Counted from the first letter of the stretch, positions 44,683-53,493 are shown. The stretch is 64,000 nt of DNA from Chitinophaga ginsengisegetis (GCF_900168065.1 NZ_FUZZ01000001.1:1178001-1242000), one strand, 5' to 3'. Notes: generated by a model not told the origin, from the sequence alone. Program-made: numbers and translations.

Positions 44683-45402
44683 TTACAAACTCAATCCGCC
44701 ATCGCAACGTATTACCGTTCCCGTTATATTACCATTACGCATCAGGAAAAGAATAGTATCTGCTACTTCTTCAGGCTCTCCTACCCTGCCAACAGGCAAT
44801 TGAGACGCATACTGCTGAAAGGTGGCTGCTTTGGCATCTGCCGGGAGGAAGTCCCACCATGCCGTATTTACCACACCCGGTGAAACAGCGTTTATGCGTA
44901 ACGGTTGTATTTCTTTGGCAATAGAAGGAATCATCAGTTCCAGGGCGCCATTGATAGCTGCCAGTCCGGATACGCCCGGCGCCTTGCTGATAGCCGAAAT
45001 AGCGGTGATCAATGTAATGCTGCCACCTTTATTCACGTAAGGCAACGCCGCCTGGAGCGTGTTCAGCTGCGGCCAGAACTTGCCTTCAAAGCCATCGCGC
45101 AGGTCCTGTAACGACAGGTCCGCAAAATTACCGGCGCCTTTGGCGCCGCTCAACGCAATCACCAGGTGGTCAAAATTGCCCTGCGAATGAAAAAATTCAT
45201 CCAGTTCTTTCCGGTTGTTGCTGTCCAGCGCCGCTGTTTGAATACCGGGGTTTTCTTTTGCTGCTGCTGCGAGCTTTGCAGCAGCTCGGCCGGTAACGGT
45301 TACATTCGCTTTTTCTTTTACCAGTATTGCGGCGGTAGCCAATCCTATTCCGGAGGAGCCACCGGCAATAATTACTTTTTTACTTTCAAATGAGTCCGAC
45401 AT
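44683..45402 (-). CDS. Short-chain dehydrogenase-like protein lacking the usual catalytic Tyr-Lys
   Basis: 239 residues with a Rossmann fold: GGSSGIGLATA for nucleotide binding at residues 15-25 and NAVSPGVVNT near 185. Where active SDRs have YxxxK, this protein reads GLAAINGALE, with Leu or Ala in place of Tyr and Asn in place of Lys. The preceding Ser region (ITAISAIS) is kept. A subfamily of such variants exists, so this is probably not decay. The substrate is unknown. It is a single leftward gene, convergent with tetR. Confidence 0.82.
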   Translation of the reverse strand: MSDSFESKKVIIAGGSSGIGLATAAILVKEKANVTVTGRAAAKLAAAAKENPGIQTAALDSNNRKELDEFFHSQGNFDHLVIALSGAKGAGNFADLSLQDLRDGFEGKFWPQLNTLQAALPYVNKGGSITLITAISAISKAPGVSGLAAINGALELMIPSIAKEIQPLRINAVSPGVVNTAWWDFLPADAKAATFQQYASQLPVGRVGEPEEVADTILFLMRNGNITGTVIRCDGGLSL

Positions 45403-45483
45403 GTTATTGCTGTTTTATACCCACAAAGTTGGGGTATAATATGCCGTTCACTGTTACCGGAATGATGCATCGTATTAACCCGA

Positions 45484-46422
45484 TCATGCATTTTTACGGA
45501 ATGCCAGCGGCGTTTGCCCGGTCTGCTCCCGGAAGAAGCGGTTAAACCCTGCCGGGTCGCTGAAATTGAGCTGGTAAGAGATTTCTGCCACCGAAGTATC
45601 CGTATACCGTAACACCGCTTTCGCCTCCTGCACCAGCATTTCTGCAATAGCATCAGAAGCCGTGTGGCCCGTTACCTCTTTCACCATACGGTTAAGATGA
45701 TTAGGCGTTACACCCAGCAATGCGGCATAATCTGCTACTCTTTTTTTAGAGAGAAAATGCTGGCTGACCAGCTTCTTAAACCGGGGCACCAGGTAAGTGC
45801 TTCGTGTATCCGTAGCCGTTAAATGGAGTTGCTGTGCCACATAACTTCTTTTTACTTCCAGCAGTAATAAATAGAGATACATCCTGATCGCTTTCTCACA
45901 TCCCGGCCGGTGATGTTGCAGTTCTTCATTGATCTTACCACAAAAGTCCGCCACCGCTGTTATTTCCGCCTCCTGCAATTGTATAAAGGGCACGCCTGCA
46001 TAATCGAAGAAGGGAAACTCTTCCGGAATTTTATCTACCGGGATAATTTCCTGCAGAAAATCTGCATTAAACAAAATATAATAGCCGAAAGTATCTGCAC
46101 TGATATTGCTTTTACTGAACACCTGCCCCGGAAAAGTAAAGCTCAATGTGCCGGGCCGGTGTTTAAACTGTTCCAGTCCCAGCTGCACATCCACGCTGCC
46201 CCTGAGCGTAATACTGATCCGGTAAAAGTCGGATTTCAAAGGTCCCACTGCCGACCGCAATCCTTCACTGGAGTAAATTTCCATGCCCGCAATCTTTTTC
46301 TCCCGTTCCAGGTTATTATAACCAAAACTGGAAGTATCTGCCTCCTCCCGGTGAAGATGGCGGAAATCGTTCAATACATACTGCGGTATTTCCGGTTTGT
46401 TGAGCTTGGTTTTCCTTGCCAT
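45484..46422 (-). CDS. AraC-family transcriptional regulator
   Basis: The start at 46422 (MARKTKLNKPEIP) gives 312 residues; the longer open frame reaches back into the divergent gene. The N-terminal sensor domain contains RGSVDVQLGLEQFKHRPGTL. The C-terminal AraC domain carries RVADYAALLGVTPNHLNRMVKEVTG and SVAEISYQLNFSDPAGFNRFFREQTGQTPLAFR. This pattern is common in Bacteroidota regulators next to oxidoreductases. It lies 81 bp upstream of the short-chain dehydrogenase in the same direction and may control it. Confidence 0.88.
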   Translation of the reverse strand: MARKTKLNKPEIPQYVLNDFRHLHREEADTSSFGYNNLEREKKIAGMEIYSSEGLRSAVGPLKSDFYRISITLRGSVDVQLGLEQFKHRPGTLSFTFPGQVFSKSNISADTFGYYILFNADFLQEIIPVDKIPEEFPFFDYAGVPFIQLQEAEITAVADFCGKINEELQHHRPGCEKAIRMYLYLLLLEVKRSYVAQQLHLTATDTRSTYLVPRFKKLVSQHFLSKKRVADYAALLGVTPNHLNRMVKEVTGHTASDAIAEMLVQEAKAVLRYTDTSVAEISYQLNFSDPAGFNRFFREQTGQTPLAFRKNA

Positions 46423-46462
46423 TTGCCTATATTCGTTCTTTAAAAATAGATAAATATTACCA

Positions 46463-46816
46463 ATGGAGTTAACCACCCTGTATCGCCCGGTAGGACCAGA
46501 TGAACTGGTTTTGATTGAACAATCCGGCTGGAAACGCTTTCCGCCCAGAAGACCGGACCAGCCCATTTTTTACCCCGTGATGAATGAAGCGTATGCCATC
46601 CAGATATCCGTGGAATGGAATGTGCCGGCGTATGGATCGGGCTTTGTCACTAAATTTTCCGTGAACAGTGATTTCCTGAAAAGGTATAACATTGAAAATG
46701 TAGGCGGCGACATTCACAATGAACTGTGGGTACCGGCGGAGGAGCTGGAGGAGTTTAATGATAATATTGTGGGAGCGATTGAAGTGACGCAGCGGTATTA
46801 TAAGGATGCGAAATGA
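46463..46816 (+). CDS. ADP-ribosylation/crystallin J1-like small protein
   Basis: 117 residues with the hallmarks TTLYRPVGPDELVLIEQSGWKRFPPR near the start, QPIFYPVMNEAYA in the middle, and ELWVPAEELEEFNDNIVG near the end. I know this pattern from small proteins usually named ADP-ribosylation/crystallin J1; their biochemical role is not established. It is divergent from the AraC gene across 40 bp and stands alone. Confidence 0.65.
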   Translation: MELTTLYRPVGPDELVLIEQSGWKRFPPRRPDQPIFYPVMNEAYAIQISVEWNVPAYGSGFVTKFSVNSDFLKRYNIENVGGDIHNELWVPAEELEEFNDNIVGAIEVTQRYYKDAK

Positions 46817-46886
46817 AAGGCGCGGTTTTGACGCTCATATCAGCATTCTTTCTTTATGTTAGCATAACCGGAGCACATTAGCAATA

Positions 46887-47294
46887 TCAACGCTCCAGTT
46901 CTTTAATCGTTGCTTTAATAAATCCTGCCTTATCCTTTTTCACCTCTTTCAACAGCGCTTTTCTATCTTCCGGGATAGAAAAATATTTTTCTGCCCATAA
47001 ATTTATTTCAATCATTACAGGAAGTAAATCGATCCCTTTTCGCGTTAACCGATAGAGCACTTTGGCTTTACTATCCGGGTGTGCCAATTTCTCAATAATC
47101 TTGTTTTCTTCCAGTGCCAGTAACCTGGCGGCTAAAATATTAGTAGCTATCCCTTCCCCGGACTTTAAAAAGTCTCCGTAAGTGCACTCTTTTGCAAATA
47201 GTAAGTCCCTGACAATCAATAGCGACCACTTATCTCCCCATATATCCAGGGAACAACTAACCGGGCAATCCGACCTTTTTTTGACTTTAGACAT
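46887..47294 (-). CDS. HxlR-family winged-helix regulator
   Basis: 135 residues. The HxlR signature is complete: CPVSCSLDIWGDKWSLLIVRDLLF with a conserved Cys, then FLKSGEGIATNILAARLLALEENKIIEK as the recognition winged helix and YRLTRKGIDLLPVM. HxlR proteins often sense electrophiles or aldehydes through the Cys. It is divergent from the dehydrogenase and quinone-reductase pair, and two perfect palindromes lie in the shared promoter, so it probably represses both directions. Confidence 0.9.
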   Translation of the reverse strand: MSKVKKRSDCPVSCSLDIWGDKWSLLIVRDLLFAKECTYGDFLKSGEGIATNILAARLLALEENKIIEKLAHPDSKAKVLYRLTRKGIDLLPVMIEINLWAEKYFSIPEDRKALLKEVKKDKAGFIKATIKELER

Positions 47295-47311
47295 AAAAAT
47301 ATTTTAAAAAC

Positions 47312-47328
47312 ACTTGCATTTTGCAAGT
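47312..47328. promoter_or_regulatory. HxlR operator candidate 1
   Basis: ACTTGCA-TTT-TGCAAGT, a perfect 17-bp palindrome 18 bp upstream of the HxlR start codon. Confidence 0.7.
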
Positions 47329-47343
47329 AATTACTATCTTTAC

Positions 47344-47360
47344 ACTTGCAAAATGCAAGT
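47344..47360. promoter_or_regulatory. HxlR operator candidate 2
   Basis: ACTTGCA-AAA-TGCAAGT, the exact reverse complement of candidate 1, with centres 32 bp apart (about three helical turns). It lies 22 bp upstream of the dehydrogenase ATG, just past a TATCTTTA -7-like box, so it would cover the transcription start. Confidence 0.7.
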
Positions 47361-47381
47361 AAAGTTACAAAACAACATAAA

Positions 47382-48185
47382 ATGAAACAAACAATTTTAG
47401 TGACAGGGGCTTCTTCGGGTTTTGGCCTCCTCATTGCCAATAAGCTTCACGAAAGCGGCTACCACGTAATCGGAACAAGCCGCAATCCGGATAAATATAA
47501 AGCCACACTGCCTTTTAAGCTATTGCCATTGGATATTGCGGACGATCATTCCATCGCATCTTTTGCCAGGCAGCTGTTCAGTGAAATCAATCAGTTAGAT
47601 GTATTAATTAATAATGCCGGATATTTGGTAACAGGGCTCGCCGAAGAAACTTCTGTAGAATTGGGAAAACAGCAACTGGAAACAAATTTTTGGGGAACTG
47701 TTAAGCTCACCAATGAATTGCTCCCTTATTTCAGGAAGCAGAAGCAGGGCAAAATAATTACCATTGGCTCTTTTCTTGGCTTAATCGGGCTTCCTAATGT
47801 TGCTTACTACTCCGCTTCTAAGCATGCCCTGGAAGGATATTTCAAATCACTGCGATTTGAACTGAATCAATTTAACATCAAAGTAAGTATGGTCGAACCT
47901 ATGGGGTTCAAAACCAACATTGGAGAAAACGCGATTGCATCAAATGGGGGAATTAGCGATTATGATGTGTTCCGGCAGAAAATGGATGCGTACACAAAAA
48001 AAGAATTTGATAAAGCAGCCGGGCCTGAGCCAGTTGTAAATACAGTGTTGAAAATTATGAATGAAGAAGATCCGAAATTCAGCTCTCCTGTAGGTAAAGG
48101 TTCTTCTGTTATTCTTACGCTGCAACGTTTTGCCTACAGCGTTTTTGAAAATACCATTTTGAAAAGAGTGAATGGTGCACAATAA
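47382..48185 (+). CDS. Short-chain dehydrogenase/reductase
   Basis: The ATG at 47382 (MKQTILVTGASSGFG) gives 267 residues; the open frame upstream runs through the operator and is not coding. It has the TGASSGFG nucleotide site, NNAGYL and the catalytic YYSASKHALEGY (Tyr and Lys present), so it should be active. It reduces or oxidises an unknown carbonyl or alcohol with NAD(P). It is first in a two-gene unit with the quinone-reductase-like gene 13 bp downstream, under the HxlR palindromes. Confidence 0.9.
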   Translation: MKQTILVTGASSGFGLLIANKLHESGYHVIGTSRNPDKYKATLPFKLLPLDIADDHSIASFARQLFSEINQLDVLINNAGYLVTGLAEETSVELGKQQLETNFWGTVKLTNELLPYFRKQKQGKIITIGSFLGLIGLPNVAYYSASKHALEGYFKSLRFELNQFNIKVSMVEPMGFKTNIGENAIASNGGISDYDVFRQKMDAYTKKEFDKAAGPEPVVNTVLKIMNEEDPKFSSPVGKGSSVILTLQRFAYSVFENTILKRVNGAQ

Positions 48186-48198
48186 AATTTAAAAAACG

Positions 48199-49200
48199 AT
48201 GAAAGCATTTATTATACATCGCTACGGCAAGAAAGAACAATTGCACCTGCATGAAATCGCGGAACCCGTTGTAAAAGAAAATGACGTGCTGATTCAGGTA
48301 TATTCCGCCAGTGTGAACCTATTGGATTCAAAAATCAAAAATGGTGAATTCAAACTTATTCTACCCTACAAAATGCCGCTTGTTTCAGGACATGATGTAG
48401 CGGGTGTGATCATCAAAACAGGCGCTAAAGTCAGCCATTTTAAAGTGGGCGATGAAGTATATGCACGGCCGGCAGATCATCACATCGGTACTTTTGCGGA
48501 GCTGATTGCCATCAATGAAGCCGATGTGGCGCTTAAACCCCAAAAGCTCACCTGGGAAGAAGCGGCATCGATCCCCCTTGTGGCCTTAACGGCCTGGCAG
48601 GCGCTTGTTGAAAAAGCAAACCTGAAAAAAGGGCAGAAAGTTTTCATCCAGGCAGGCTCCGGTGGTGTGGGTACCATTGCCATTCAATTGGCGAAATACA
48701 TTGGCGCCACTGTGGCTACCACAACCGGTACCGCAAACGTAGCATGGGTGAAAGCACTTGGTGCAGATGTAGTAATTGATTATAAAACGGAAGATTTTGA
48801 AACCATTCTCCGCGATTATGATGTGGTGCTGAACAGCCAGGATACCCAAACACTCGAAAAATCCCTCCGGATACTCAAACCAGGCGGAAAGCTGATCTCG
48901 ATATCCGGCCCTCCTGACCCTGCTTTTGCCAAAGAATTCCGGCTGGGCTGGCCGCTGAAGATAGTCATGGGGCTGCTGAGCTCTGGCGTACGCAGGAAAG
49001 CAAAACGCCTGGGCGTAGATTATTCTTTCCTTTTTATGCGGGCAGAAGGTAGCCAGCTAAGCAAGATAACAGCGCTTATTGACGCCGGGTTCATTAATCC
49101 TGTTGTCGATAAGGTCTTTCCATTTGAGAAAACAAACGAAGCATTAACCTATGTCGAGAGCGGGCGCGCAAAAGGTAAGGTTGTCATCAAGGTTATCTGA
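48199..49200 (+). CDS. NADP-dependent quinone oxidoreductase-like MDR protein
   Basis: 333 residues of the medium-chain reductase superfamily. The N-terminal GroES-like domain contains PLVSGHDVAGVI. The nucleotide site is IQAGSGGVGTIAIQLAKYIGA. The zinc ligands of alcohol dehydrogenases are missing, which fits the quinone/enone reductase branch. It probably works with the preceding dehydrogenase in detoxifying reactive carbonyls or quinones, consistent with HxlR control. The substrate is not known. Confidence 0.88.
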   Translation: MKAFIIHRYGKKEQLHLHEIAEPVVKENDVLIQVYSASVNLLDSKIKNGEFKLILPYKMPLVSGHDVAGVIIKTGAKVSHFKVGDEVYARPADHHIGTFAELIAINEADVALKPQKLTWEEAASIPLVALTAWQALVEKANLKKGQKVFIQAGSGGVGTIAIQLAKYIGATVATTTGTANVAWVKALGADVVIDYKTEDFETILRDYDVVLNSQDTQTLEKSLRILKPGGKLISISGPPDPAFAKEFRLGWPLKIVMGLLSSGVRRKAKRLGVDYSFLFMRAEGSQLSKITALIDAGFINPVVDKVFPFEKTNEALTYVESGRAKGKVVIKVI

Positions 49201-49301
49201 AATTACTTTTAAGCCCTCAATAAATTTAGCGGCAACGCTGCCAGCCTCCCGGCAAATTTATCCAGTTCACCCCAACCATTGTTTTTGTAACCGGCTGCTG
49301 T

Positions 49302-49309
49302 TATATTTG
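49302..49309 (+). promoter_or_regulatory. Putative -7 box before the unknown gene at 49315/49339
   Basis: TATATTTG, full consensus match, 6 nt before the first ATG at 49315. Transcription would begin near that ATG, favouring either leaderless translation or the internal start at 49339. Confidence 0.4.
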
Positions 49310-49338
49310 AGCGAATGTTAACCTTTAAATCGTTAGTA

Positions 49339-49845
49339 ATGTTCGAAACAACGGCACGTGAATTTCGTATAGGCGATGAAGATGGTTTTATTGGGATTGT
49401 CAATGCCACTGCTTATCATTCCTTTGTTGACAACGACTGGGAACTGGGTCAGTTATTCCGTCATTTTACGCAGGCGATTAACGATGAAACACTGATCGTT
49501 TGGGAAACTTCACCGGGAGGTGGGGATTGGACGGTTGAATTCCTGGAGTCCGCCTCCGGGAAAGATGCATTCCGGCAATTTGAAAGTTCCATTGTAGTAA
49601 CGGATGGCAGGTTGTATCTGACGAATTATACAGACCTTACTATGGCAGCACAATTTGAAGATTGCGTAATTCCGGATAAGCTAAATGCAGATCTGTATAT
49701 TACGCTGACGCCGGGAAGGTATCACTGCACGGTACGGCAAATGTTTGTTCCCGGAGACGAAGGGGACCGTTTTGAGGTAATACTGCAACCCACAACACAA
49801 AAAGGGGATAATGTCAGTGATGTATATTGGAATACCAGCTTCTAA
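49339..49845 (+). CDS. Protein of unknown function
   Basis: 168 residues from the ATG at 49339 (MFETTAREF); an ATG at 49315 adds eight residues. No signal peptide and no membrane segment. The sequence is acidic and beta-rich, with WELGQLFRHFTQAI, WETSPGGGDWTVEFLES and LYITLTPGRYHCTVRQMF. I do not recognise the family; small bacterial proteins of immunity type can look like this. The next gene starts 21 bp on. Confidence 0.6.
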   Translation: MFETTAREFRIGDEDGFIGIVNATAYHSFVDNDWELGQLFRHFTQAINDETLIVWETSPGGGDWTVEFLESASGKDAFRQFESSIVVTDGRLYLTNYTDLTMAAQFEDCVIPDKLNADLYITLTPGRYHCTVRQMFVPGDEGDRFEVILQPTTQKGDNVSDVYWNTSF

Positions 49846-49865
49846 CCCATGTAAATGATCAGCTA

Positions 49866-50519
49866 ATGATAACTACACAAATGCTGCATGATCTTGAGCA
49901 AGATTCAGCAGTGAAAAAAAATTACGCAGCAGCAGGCAGCTGGGGACAAAATAAAATTGTATTCCTGCCCGTAGTGGTGTTAATTTTCAGTGCGTTTGCA
50001 CTCTATTTTTTTTACGACCTTTCTAAAACCGACAGCAGCTACTCCACCTATACACTGGTTTGTGGCGCCCTGATATTGCTTTCCATAATAGCCATTGCCC
50101 TTATCCAGAAAAGTGCAAAACAGCAGGTGATAAATAATATTGCGTCCGTACCGGTTTGTGTAGCGAAGAAGATATATGGCAACGATACCAACGGCATTTA
50201 CTATTGCATTTATACCACCGGCAGCAAGCGCCACGACCCCACATTTATTGATGCGATCGCCGATAGGATATTTAATATCGACCATGAACCGGAGGCGGCA
50301 TCGTATAAGAAGGAAATAGATCGCCTGTTCAGCGTAAAGTTTGCAGATACCAATTCGGTGGCGGTACCGCTGCCAACCGGCTTTACAGCAGGCGAGCAGG
50401 TATATCAGAAGCAGTTTTCCACTGCCGCTTTAACTGCTGTAACAAAGGAGAATGACGGCAAATTTGCGGTACTGGCTTTTAACGGACTAAGTGTACCGGT
50501 ATTGAAGGAAGCGTTTTAA
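49866..50519 (+). CDS. Membrane protein of unknown function, two transmembrane segments
   Basis: 218 residues from the ATG at 49866 (MITTQMLHDLEQ); a TTG earlier overlaps the previous gene. Two hydrophobic helices (KIVFLPVVVLIFSAFALYFF, and YTLVCGALILLSIIAIALI) lie near residues 30-85. They are followed by a soluble domain of about 130 residues with IYGNDTNGIYYCIYTTGSKRHDP and FSVKFADTNSVAVPLP. No family is recognised. It may be functionally paired with the preceding gene, from the tight spacing. A terminator follows. Confidence 0.6.
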   Translation: MITTQMLHDLEQDSAVKKNYAAAGSWGQNKIVFLPVVVLIFSAFALYFFYDLSKTDSSYSTYTLVCGALILLSIIAIALIQKSAKQQVINNIASVPVCVAKKIYGNDTNGIYYCIYTTGSKRHDPTFIDAIADRIFNIDHEPEAASYKKEIDRLFSVKFADTNSVAVPLPTGFTAGEQVYQKQFSTAALTAVTKENDGKFAVLAFNGLSVPVLKEAF

Positions 50520-50521
50520 CT

Positions 50522-50558
50522 AAAGAAGGCGTCTCAATGTTCCTGAGACGCCCTCTTT
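50522..50558. terminator. Bidirectional terminator between convergent genes
   Basis: Stem AAAGAAGGCGTCTCA/TGAGACGCCCTCTTT with one mismatch and a 7-nt loop. It serves the rightward membrane-protein gene and the leftward helicase gene. Its core GGCGTCTCA is the same as in the terminator at 28096-28135. Confidence 0.8.
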
Positions 50559-50574
50559 GAATTATTTATATCTC

Positions 50575-51906
50575 TTATCTCGCTATATCAATCTTCACTT
50601 TCTTATTCTTGATCTTCTCATTCTTAATCATCTCCAGCGTATTCTGTACTTTCGATTTCACCACTGCTACAAAGGAGAAGAAATCTTTTACTTCAATTAA
50701 ACCGATATCTTCTTTTTTAAGATGTGCCTGTTTTGACAGGAAGCCCACGATATCCACTTTATTCACTTTATCCTTTTTACCGGCGGCGATAAAAATAGTT
50801 GTCCATTTGGGTTTGTCCGGGATGGTGGAAGTAGCGGGCAGTTCGATGTTTTCTACCACTTCATCCGCGAGGTAAGGCATCCGTTTTTCATCGGGCGACA
50901 GGATAAGGATCGCTGTGCCACTGGCTTCCATCCTGGCGGTACGGCCGTTACGGTGTGTCCAGCTGTCTTCCGTATGTGGCAGGTGGAAATGCACGATATA
51001 ACGGATATTCGGAATATCAAGACCACGGGCGGCCAGATCGGTAGTGACCAATACGTTTACAGACCCGTTACGGAACTTGCAGAGGGCCGCATCACGTTCC
51101 TGCTGCTCCATAGCGCCATGATAGAAAGTATTGATAATACTTTTTTCAGACAGCATTTTACTGGTGCGTTCCACTGCTTCGCGGTGATTGCAGAACACAA
51201 TGGTAGAGCGGTTGCCCAGGTAGCAGATGAGGCGGAAAAGGGTTTCCACCTTATCATTTTCCGGCGACAACACTTCCTTGATCGTTAAACGGGCGGCGGG
51301 AGTGCCTTCTTCCGGGAGGAAGTCCAGCTTCTCCGGGTTTTCCAGCGCCAGGAAATCAGGGATGTCCACTGATTCTGTGGCGGAAGTCAATATCCGTTTT
51401 TTGATATTGGGGAGTGATTCAATAATGAAAGACACTTCCTCCTGGAACCCTAGTTCCAGGGTTTTATCAAATTCGTCGAGTACCAGCGTTTCAATAGCTG
51501 CGGTGGTGATATTCTCCCTGCGGATGTGGTCTCCCAGGCGGCCGGGGGTACCTACAATCACTGCCGGTGGCTGTATCAGGTTGTTCTCTTCTGTTTCCCT
51601 CAGGTGTCCGCCATAGCAGGCGGTGATCTTATAGCCGGTGCCCATCAATTTGAACACTTTCTCTATCTGTAAGGCCAGCTCACGGGAGGGCACCACGATC
51701 AGGGCCTGGGTATTTTTATTGGCTGGATCGAGGTTCTCCAGGATGGGCAGCAGGAATGCCAGCGTTTTACCGGAACCCGTAGCCGACAACAGGATAACAT
51801 CATTGTGATGCTTGTTTGCGTCCACTGATGCCTGCTGCATTTCATTGAGTGAATCGATCTTTAGATTGGTAAGAATATTACCTAATGAGTATTTTTCTTT
51901 TTGCAT
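50575..51906 (-). CDS. DEAD-box RNA helicase (DEFD variant) with DbpA-type RNA-binding domain
   Basis: The start at 51906 (MQKEKYSLGNI) gives 443 residues. Helicase motifs in order are SATGSGKT (I), PSRELALQ (Ia), TPGRLGD (Ib), LDEFDKTL (II, DEFD rather than DEAD), TSATES (III), TTDLAARGLDIPN (V) and HRNGRTARM (VI). Residues about 365-440 resemble the DbpA RNA-binding domain, which targets 23S rRNA in E. coli DbpA. A role in ribosome assembly or RNA remodelling is likely. It is transcribed alone, 29 bp after the stop of nothing on its own strand, with the beta-propeller gene just upstream of it. Confidence 0.9.
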   Translation of the reverse strand: MQKEKYSLGNILTNLKIDSLNEMQQASVDANKHHNDVILLSATGSGKTLAFLLPILENLDPANKNTQALIVVPSRELALQIEKVFKLMGTGYKITACYGGHLRETEENNLIQPPAVIVGTPGRLGDHIRRENITTAAIETLVLDEFDKTLELGFQEEVSFIIESLPNIKKRILTSATESVDIPDFLALENPEKLDFLPEEGTPAARLTIKEVLSPENDKVETLFRLICYLGNRSTIVFCNHREAVERTSKMLSEKSIINTFYHGAMEQQERDAALCKFRNGSVNVLVTTDLAARGLDIPNIRYIVHFHLPHTEDSWTHRNGRTARMEASGTAILILSPDEKRMPYLADEVVENIELPATSTIPDKPKWTTIFIAAGKKDKVNKVDIVGFLSKQAHLKKEDIGLIEVKDFFSFVAVVKSKVQNTLEMIKNEKIKNKKVKIDIAR

Positions 51907-51935
51907 TGCCGCAAAAGTACGAAGATTAACGGGTT

Positions 51936-52907
51936 TTACCTGCACAAATGCATCGGATCGCCCGCCGGATAACTGAATGTATTGCGGACTACCCACCTGG
52001 CTTTGTAGATCTTCCAGCCCTTTTGGATAAACAGCCGCTTACCTTTGGCATCCAGCACCTCATCCGTCCACCAGGATTCTTTTGGCCGGATCACAATGGT
52101 GGGAAGGCCATCCCCGGCGGATGAAACGCATTTAATGTTGTCCTGCAACACATCTGCCTTCGTGAGCTTTTGGGTAATAACATCAAATTTATATACGTTG
52201 GTGGTGTTGGTCAGCCATAGCTTATTTTCGCCATATACCGGAAAGAGATCATGTGCTTCTGTTCCGGGAAGGGAAAAAACAGTATCCTGTACCAGGTCCG
52301 GCGCATTGCAGTTGAAGTTATACCTGAATGAATGCATATGTTCCCTGGCGGCAGACCAGAGTCTTTGCTGCTTCGCATCCCACACCACATTATGCCCGAA
52401 ATCAATAGGTATTTTTTTCGTATATACGTTATCGGGGAAATGAACGGTATCTGTTTTAAACACCATCAGGTAGTTACCGGTGCTGGAAGCGCTCACTATA
52501 TTACCATCCGGCAACAGCTCAACAGAATGGGTATTACCGCCTGCATAAGCATAAAACACCGTTTTCTTATCTGCTACCCTGATCAGCGCCACGCCGCCGC
52601 CAGAGGCATTCATTAGCACATATTCGTTGTTATATACCATTTTGGCGTCGCTGGGATTGCTGAACCATTTTACATGCGCCGGCTGTACATTGGAGTTTTC
52701 CGGCTTCCATTCCCAGATCACCGTGCCGGAAGGCATTGCTGCTATTACAATCCGGTGCTGCGACTGCTCCGCTATAACCATGCATTGATTACATGCCGCT
52801 ACAGATGTATCCGGGTTATTTCCCGCCGGGGCAATACTGCTTTTGCCGGAAGCGGCGGCGGCCAGCAAACAAATCATGGCGGCCAAAAAGGATCTTCTTT
52901 TCTTCAT
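51936..52907 (-). CDS. Secreted beta-propeller-like protein (DUF6528-like)
   Basis: 323 residues with a signal peptide (AAAASGKS). Repeating blades carry motifs such as HRIVIAAMPSGTVIWEWKPE, GGNTHSVELLPDGNIVSASS, HNVVWDAKQQRLWSAA and AHDLFPVYGENKLWLTN, which fits a six- or seven-bladed propeller. I believe it belongs to the family called DUF6528, but that name is from memory. No catalytic site is evident. A CNQCMV motif near residue 40 may form a disulphide. It lies upstream of the helicase gene in the same direction. Confidence 0.65.
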   Translation of the reverse strand: MKKRRSFLAAMICLLAAAASGKSSIAPAGNNPDTSVAACNQCMVIAEQSQHRIVIAAMPSGTVIWEWKPENSNVQPAHVKWFSNPSDAKMVYNNEYVLMNASGGGVALIRVADKKTVFYAYAGGNTHSVELLPDGNIVSASSTGNYLMVFKTDTVHFPDNVYTKKIPIDFGHNVVWDAKQQRLWSAAREHMHSFRYNFNCNAPDLVQDTVFSLPGTEAHDLFPVYGENKLWLTNTTNVYKFDVITQKLTKADVLQDNIKCVSSAGDGLPTIVIRPKESWWTDEVLDAKGKRLFIQKGWKIYKARWVVRNTFSYPAGDPMHLCR

Positions 52908-53022
52908 TGTTAGTAAGATATATCACCACGTTTGGCTGTGGCGCCACATAATTACAATTTTTTCCGGGGAATAAAAAGGATCTCCCGGCATGCAATTGCC
53001 CCATTTTTCTTACTTTCAACAT

Positions 53023-53493
53023 ATGAAAACACCTTACATATTACTGGCGCTTGGCGCAGGTATCTTTGCATCCTGCCAACAACAGGGCCAGCAGCAGCAA
53101 ACCAACGTTGTAAAAGATTCATTACCACCGGTGGTGGAAAAAGAGAAATCCAACCATTGCTTCGAAAAAGTACTCGGCAGGGATACCATCCAGCTCAGGT
53201 TAACGATGCACGACAGCGTAGCTACCGGCACACTGGTATATAATTATTTTGAAAAAGATAAAAATACCGGTGAATTTAATGGCCTTATCAGCAACGGCAT
53301 CGTTCGCGGAAAATATGTTTTCTTCAGCGAAGGCGTGGAAAGCTCCCGCCAGGTGATCTTCAAAATATCCGACCACGAAGCATATGAGGCGTTACCCGAC
53401 AGTATCGACCACCAGGGATTACCGGTGTTCAATACCCGGAATGAAGCGCTGAAATTTGATAATATCCCATTGGTGGAAGGCGCGTGTAAATAA
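53023..53493 (+). CDS. Small lipoprotein of unknown function
   Basis: The ATG at 53023 (MKTPYILLALGAGIFASC) gives 156 residues with a clear lipobox. A Gln-rich linker (QQQGQQQQT) follows the lipidated Cys. The folded part has CFEKVLGRDTIQLRLTMHDSVATGTLVYNYFEKDKNTGEFNG and IVRGKYVFFSEGVESSRQVIFKI. This pattern occurs in many uncharacterised Bacteroidota lipoproteins. No function can be given. It converges with the diheme cytochrome gene. Confidence 0.65.
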   Translation: MKTPYILLALGAGIFASCQQQGQQQQTNVVKDSLPPVVEKEKSNHCFEKVLGRDTIQLRLTMHDSVATGTLVYNYFEKDKNTGEFNGLISNGIVRGKYVFFSEGVESSRQVIFKISDHEAYEALPDSIDHQGLPVFNTRNEALKFDNIPLVEGACK

